Shown: one piece after another, positions 14,132 to 17,174 of the stretch
How the letters are laid out: every line of letters starts with the position of its first letter
How positions within the stretch are numbered: the first letter of the stretch is position 1
Translations under genes and position numbers: made by a program
Notes under the pieces: model-generated
The model's database searches: none
The model's input: only the letters and a program-made list of their open reading frames with translations
What the model was told of the DNA's origin: nothing
From: DASXMX01 sp036794395
GTDB taxonomy: Bacteria > Planctomycetota > Phycisphaerae > Tepidisphaerales > Tepidisphaeraceae
Reading direction: 5' to 3'
Assembly (NCBI GenBank): GCA_036794395.1
Contig: DAIRGS010000151.1
Coordinates: 1-17,174, forward strand
DNA length: 17,174 nt

Positions 14132-15626
14132 AGGTAGCTGACGCTCGCCGCAGCTCAAAAAGGCATGCCGCTGCACCGTGATCGGTGATCAGCGGCTCAC
14201 CAACCGGATCGGCAACCCGCTTAAATTCATCAAAAAGCCGTATCGACTGCCTGATATGCGGGCGATAGGCCAGCACAACCCAAAACCGGTGGGCATGAAT
14301 TTCCTCAATCGATTGAATCGACGTATGCACTTCCGCCGGCGGATCGGGCCAGTAGGCCAGCAGTTCCAGGTGCCGGCCGGGCGAATTCAGCGGGTCATCC
14401 TTTGGTCCCAATTCGCCCAGCAGGTAGAGCTCGTCTCCGGGGCTGAAATGCTCGCGCACGTACTCGACCACAGGCCGCACATGCGATTGATAATGGGGAT
14501 GAATGGCCCGGCCAATGCCGGCGACGGCACCCACCGAAACAACAATCGCGGCCGGCGCCCACCAGACCACCCGCAATGGCATCGGCAGCCACCCCCGCAG
14601 ACCGTTCAGCCCAAACCCAATCAGCAGAAAAAGACCAGGGCATAAAAAAAGCGTGAGCCGGCTGCCATTGTAAGGATATTGATGCAGGCAAGCCGCTAAT
14701 GCCGTCAGTCCAATCGGCAGCAGCAGGGCGGCCAGCAAATCCCGTTGCCGGCTCATCCAAAGCCATGCAATCCCGCAACAGGTCAACGGAACGGAAATGA
14801 TGCCAAGGGAGCGGTAGGGATCATCAATCAGCGCGTATGTTTCGCGGGCAAGCCACCCCGGCACGTTCAACGGCCGCGACCAGTCCGGAAAATCATTCCG
14901 CCAGAAATTATATAGAAATCGCGATTGAAGATGCTGAATCGACAGGAAATACAGCGTTAAAAACGAAACACCCACCCAACAGCCGCACAATAGCGCGAGC
15001 GCGAACGCCCGCGTTCCCGAACTTCTGCATTGCCAAAGGAGCACGAGGGCAAACGCACCGTACAGAATCGCGGTGGGGTGAGAGAGCCAGACAGTGATCG
15101 ATGCCACGCCCGACAATATCGCCAGGCGTCGTAAAGGAGATTGGTCGGCCCCCCATACAAATGCGATTCCGAACAGAGTCACAGCGACCATTACGTCGGT
15201 GCTGTATTGCTTCAACTCCGCGCAAAACATGATCAGCGTGTTGCAGAACGCAAACCATCCCACGACCGCCACCGCCACGCCCGCGGGGAATAGCCGCCAC
15301 GCGATATGTGCGAACAAGCCAAGCGCGAGTAATCCGCCCATCAATGGCAAGAGCCGCAGGGCGTATTCGTTGGGGCCGAATGAACGATACGCCAGCCGGC
15401 CGATCCACAGGAACGCGGGTGGGGCGGCTTGTCCATGATCGAGCTGGCGTAAAAGCTGAAAGGTGGAGTGCGTGCGAAAGTTGAGGACCAGCGCCGCCTC
15501 GTCGCTGAAAAAAGACGTGCCGGCCGAGTATTGCCGGACCCTAAGCAAACCTCCCAGCGCGAGGATCACGATCATCACGACCGCAGCGCGTCTCCGCGAC
15601 GATGGCGAATTGTCTGAAGCGGACAT
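14121..15626 (-). CDS. GT-C-type membrane glycosyltransferase (GT39/PMT-like)
   Basis: About 501 aa from ATG 15626. The frame is open to 15782, but the extra 52 residues look non-coding and none of the upstream ATGs has a Shine-Dalgarno site. About ten hydrophobic helices precede a soluble C-terminal domain. In the numbering of the 553-codon frame, the acidic motif is FFSDEAAL (91-98), followed by LDHGQAAPPAFLW (114-126) and ELKQYSTDVM (189-198). All three match GT39-like enzymes that use polyprenyl-phosphate sugars at the outer membrane face. The substrate is unknown. It may add sugars to the glycan made by the 8321-11836 pair, but it is not linked to it by an operon. The last codons (TCA CGG TCC TAA) fall inside the end of the repeat block, so the natural C-terminus may have been replaced. 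Confidence 0.83.
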   Translation of the reverse strand: MSASDNSPSSRRRAAVVMIVILALGGLLRVRQYSAGTSFFSDEAALVLNFRTHSTFQLLRQLDHGQAAPPAFLWIGRLAYRSFGPNEYALRLLPLMGGLLALGLFAHIAWRLFPAGVAVAVVGWFAFCNTLIMFCAELKQYSTDVMVAVTLFGIAFVWGADQSPLRRLAILSGVASITVWLSHPTAILYGAFALVLLWQCRSSGTRAFALALLCGCWVGVSFLTLYFLSIQHLQSRFLYNFWRNDFPDWSRPLNVPGWLARETYALIDDPYRSLGIISVPLTCCGIAWLWMSRQRDLLAALLLPIGLTALAACLHQYPYNGSRLTLFLCPGLFLLIGFGLNGLRGWLPMPLRVVWWAPAAIVVSVGAVAGIGRAIHPHYQSHVRPVVEYVREHFSPGDELYLLGELGPKDDPLNSPGRHLELLAYWPDPPAEVHTSIQSIEEIHAHRFWVVLAYRPHIRQSIRLFDEFKRVADPVGEPLITDHGAAACLFELRRASATSRS

Positions 15627-15816
15627 CAAGTTGCGAGACGTTTCGTTCCCGAGTTTCTTCTGGAAAGCAGTTGCCGCCCGTGCGAACATGCACCCAACGT
15701 AGGCCGGTTGAGGCATCGGCTCAAGAAGGACAACGAAGCAATTTTTGCGTGGTAAAGCCTGAATAGGACAAGTATTACGCAACTGTCATTAGGGGCATTG
15801 AAAGAAGGGAACCGAC

Positions 15817-16905
15817 ATGCGAATGGGAATACGAAGCCGGCTCATCGCCGGTTGCGGTCTATTGATGATCGGCGGTACATCCGTCATGGCCCAAAAGGCG
15901 CCGGAGGCGATGACCGCTGGTTCTGACGCGTCCATCGAGCGCGCCTCGGCTGAAATGGCGCAGGCCGCCCACAACTTCTGGGTCGCTCTCACCCCGGATC
16001 AGCAGGCCAAAGCGACCTTTTCCTTCGATGATGAAACCGAACGCAAAAACTGGCATTTCATTCCCCGCAAGCGCAAAGGCATCACATGGAATGACCTGAA
16101 TTCCGCTCAGCAGGCGTTGGGCCATGCTTTTCTCGCCAGCGGGGTTTCCTCCCGAGGCTATCAGAAGGCCGTGACGATCATGAGCCTCGATGCGGTTCTT
16201 AAAGAAATGGAAAATGGCAGCCCGACGCGCGATCCCAATAACTACGCGTTCTCCGTCTTCGGCACACCCGGACCCAAGGAAACTTGGGGCTGGCGCGTGG
16301 AAGGCCATCACCTTTCCCTGAACTTCACCATCAGCAATGGCCATGCGGTCGCCGGCCCGGTGTTCTTCGGCTCCAACCCAGCCGAGGTGCGACAAGGCCC
16401 GCGCAAGGGGTTGCGCGTTCTGGCCAATGAAGAAGATCTGGGCAAACAGTTGATCATGTCGCTGAATGACGAGCAGCGCAAGAAAGCGATCGTCAAAGAC
16501 AAAGCCCCCAACGAGATCCTCACAAGCAATTCAAAAAAGGCTGATCCTGGCCCACAGGTTGGCATCCCCGACTCCGAACTGACCGCTCCACAAAAGCAGC
16601 TCGTGCTCGCGCTTCTACAGGACTACGCCAGCCGGCTCCGCCCCGAGTTGGCCGAGCAGGACTTGGCCCGAATCGAAAAGGCCGGCATCGATAAGGTCTA
16701 TTTCGCGTGGGAAGGCAGCCTGAAAGATGGCGAAGGCCACTACTATCGCCTGCACGGCCCGACGTTCTTAATCGAATTCGACAACACCCAGAATAACGCC
16801 AATCACATCCACACCGTCTGGCGCGACGCCACCAACGATTTCGGCGAAGACCTGCTCAAAGAGCACTACCTCACCAGCAAGCACGGAAACAATCCGGATC
16901 ATTGA
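15817..16905 (+). CDS. exported DUF3500 protein
   Basis: 362 aa. The signal peptide is MRMGIRSRLIAGCGLLMIGG with cleavage probably after VMA (25). The mature part matches DUF3500: WHFIPRKRKGITW (79-91), the Gln- and Leu-rich helix AQQALGHAFLASGVSSRGY, an NYAFSVFGTPGPKETWGWR stretch running into VEGHH (165), and near the C-terminus LIEFDNTQNNANHIHTVWRD (to 337). Conserved His, Trp and Arg residues hint at a metal or substrate site, but the family has no established function. AAGGGA 6 bases before the ATG supports this start. A second ATG two codons later is possible. The gene is divergent from the glycosyltransferase and appears monocistronic. Confidence 0.9.
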   Translation: MRMGIRSRLIAGCGLLMIGGTSVMAQKAPEAMTAGSDASIERASAEMAQAAHNFWVALTPDQQAKATFSFDDETERKNWHFIPRKRKGITWNDLNSAQQALGHAFLASGVSSRGYQKAVTIMSLDAVLKEMENGSPTRDPNNYAFSVFGTPGPKETWGWRVEGHHLSLNFTISNGHAVAGPVFFGSNPAEVRQGPRKGLRVLANEEDLGKQLIMSLNDEQRKKAIVKDKAPNEILTSNSKKADPGPQVGIPDSELTAPQKQLVLALLQDYASRLRPELAEQDLARIEKAGIDKVYFAWEGSLKDGEGHYYRLHGPTFLIEFDNTQNNANHIHTVWRDATNDFGEDLLKEHYLTSKHGNNPDH

Positions 16906-16922
16906 TCGAGCGATCGCACGGC

Positions 16923-16949
16923 AAGGAATCCCGCGAAGGGCTCCTTTTT
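16923..16949 (+). terminator. candidate terminator after the DUF3500 gene
   Basis: AAGGAATCCC and GGGCTCCTT can pair with one mismatch and one bulge around GCGAA. The pairing is followed by a run of T (CCTTTTT, ending at 16949). It begins 18 bases after the stop codon. The stem is imperfect, so confidence is moderate. Confidence 0.5.
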
Positions 16950-16958
16950 CCCTCCACC

Positions 16959-17136
16959 GGTACGCCCAACATTTTGCACGGATGAATTAACCCTTGGCGC
17001 AAAAAGAAGTTCGCCTTCACAATTGCCTTTTGTTCATCGTGTGGCGGCGTGGACCGCCGCCAAGCTCGTTCTCAACGGACTGCGAATCTGTCGAAATAAA
17101 GGACTTACGCTATAAATGAAAAATGTTGGGTACGCC
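16959..17136. repeat. spacer bounded by an 11-bp inverted repeat, with a central hairpin
   Basis: CCCAACATTTT (16965-16975) is the exact reverse complement of AAAATGTTGGG (17120-17130). GGTACGCC also occurs next to both, as a direct repeat (16959-16966 and 17129-17136). In between is a strong hairpin: TGGCGGCG (17042-17049) with CGCCGCCA (17055-17062). No gene was seen in 16950-17174. The final 20 bases repeat GCGAGCGG (17146-17153 and 17167-17174). Confidence 0.45.
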
Positions 17137-17174
17137 GGGGGAAGCGAGCGGAATTGGCGACTGCCCGCGAGCGG

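Noticed and set aside
13738..14137. Frames of about 110 codons on both strands in the repeat block
   Set aside because: They are made by the palindromic repeats themselves. Their text (for example STRPSSSRAEAQAR) comes from the 57-bp repeat, also seen at 6216 outside any gene.

Overview
The window looks like a chromosomal segment of a GC-rich environmental bacterium, most likely a planctomycete (Phycisphaerae-like). This is an inference from the gene families: a secreted propeller beginning with DWPQWRGP, a secreted FG-GAP/VCBS propeller, an exported prenyltransferase/squalene-oxidase-repeat protein, a DUF3500 protein, an O-antigen ligase fused to TPRs, a PEP-CTERM/NHL-type gene remnant, sparse Shine-Dalgarno sites, and intergenic spacers full of palindromic repeats. 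No rRNA, tRNA, CRISPR array, transposase or phage gene was seen.

Layout. 1-1445: an unrecognised minus-strand protein, then a small SnoaL/NTF2-fold protein with its own strong terminator. 1446-2683: no intact gene. This stretch holds a decayed extracellular-protein gene joined to an NHL-propeller remnant, followed by a cluster of palindromes. 2684-7766: three minus-strand genes, each separated by a repeat-rich spacer: a GT-C membrane glycosyltransferase, a PQQ-type propeller and a squalene-cyclase-like exported protein. 7936-8257: a compact promoter / 62-residue coiled-coil protein / intrinsic terminator unit. 8321-11836: two plus-strand genes 6 bp apart, a WecA/TagO-type polyprenyl-phosphate sugar-1-phosphate transferase and an O-antigen ligase/polymerase with C-terminal TPRs. 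11935-13704: a translationally coupled minus-strand pair, an FG-GAP propeller followed by a two-helix membrane protein. 13705-14131: a nested repeat block. 14121-15626: a second GT-C glycosyltransferase. 15817-16905: an exported DUF3500 protein. 16906-17174: a terminator candidate and more inverted repeats.

Functionally, the core theme is the cell surface. The phosphotransferase would start a lipid-linked glycan, the ligase/polymerase would extend or transfer it, and the GT-C enzymes could decorate it from polyprenyl-linked donors. Most other genes encode exported proteins of unknown substrate.

The most unusual structure is intergenic. Several spacers are palindromic blocks built one inside another. 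The block at 13767-14129 has about 32-bp imperfect terminal inverted repeats whose sub-hairpin shows a compensatory base-pair change, and its end supplies the stop codon of the neighbouring gene. A 57-bp sequence is repeated exactly at 6216 and 13831. A perfect 34-bp inverted repeat lies at 4748-4826. I found no gene set that I would call a clearly new defence or metabolic system.
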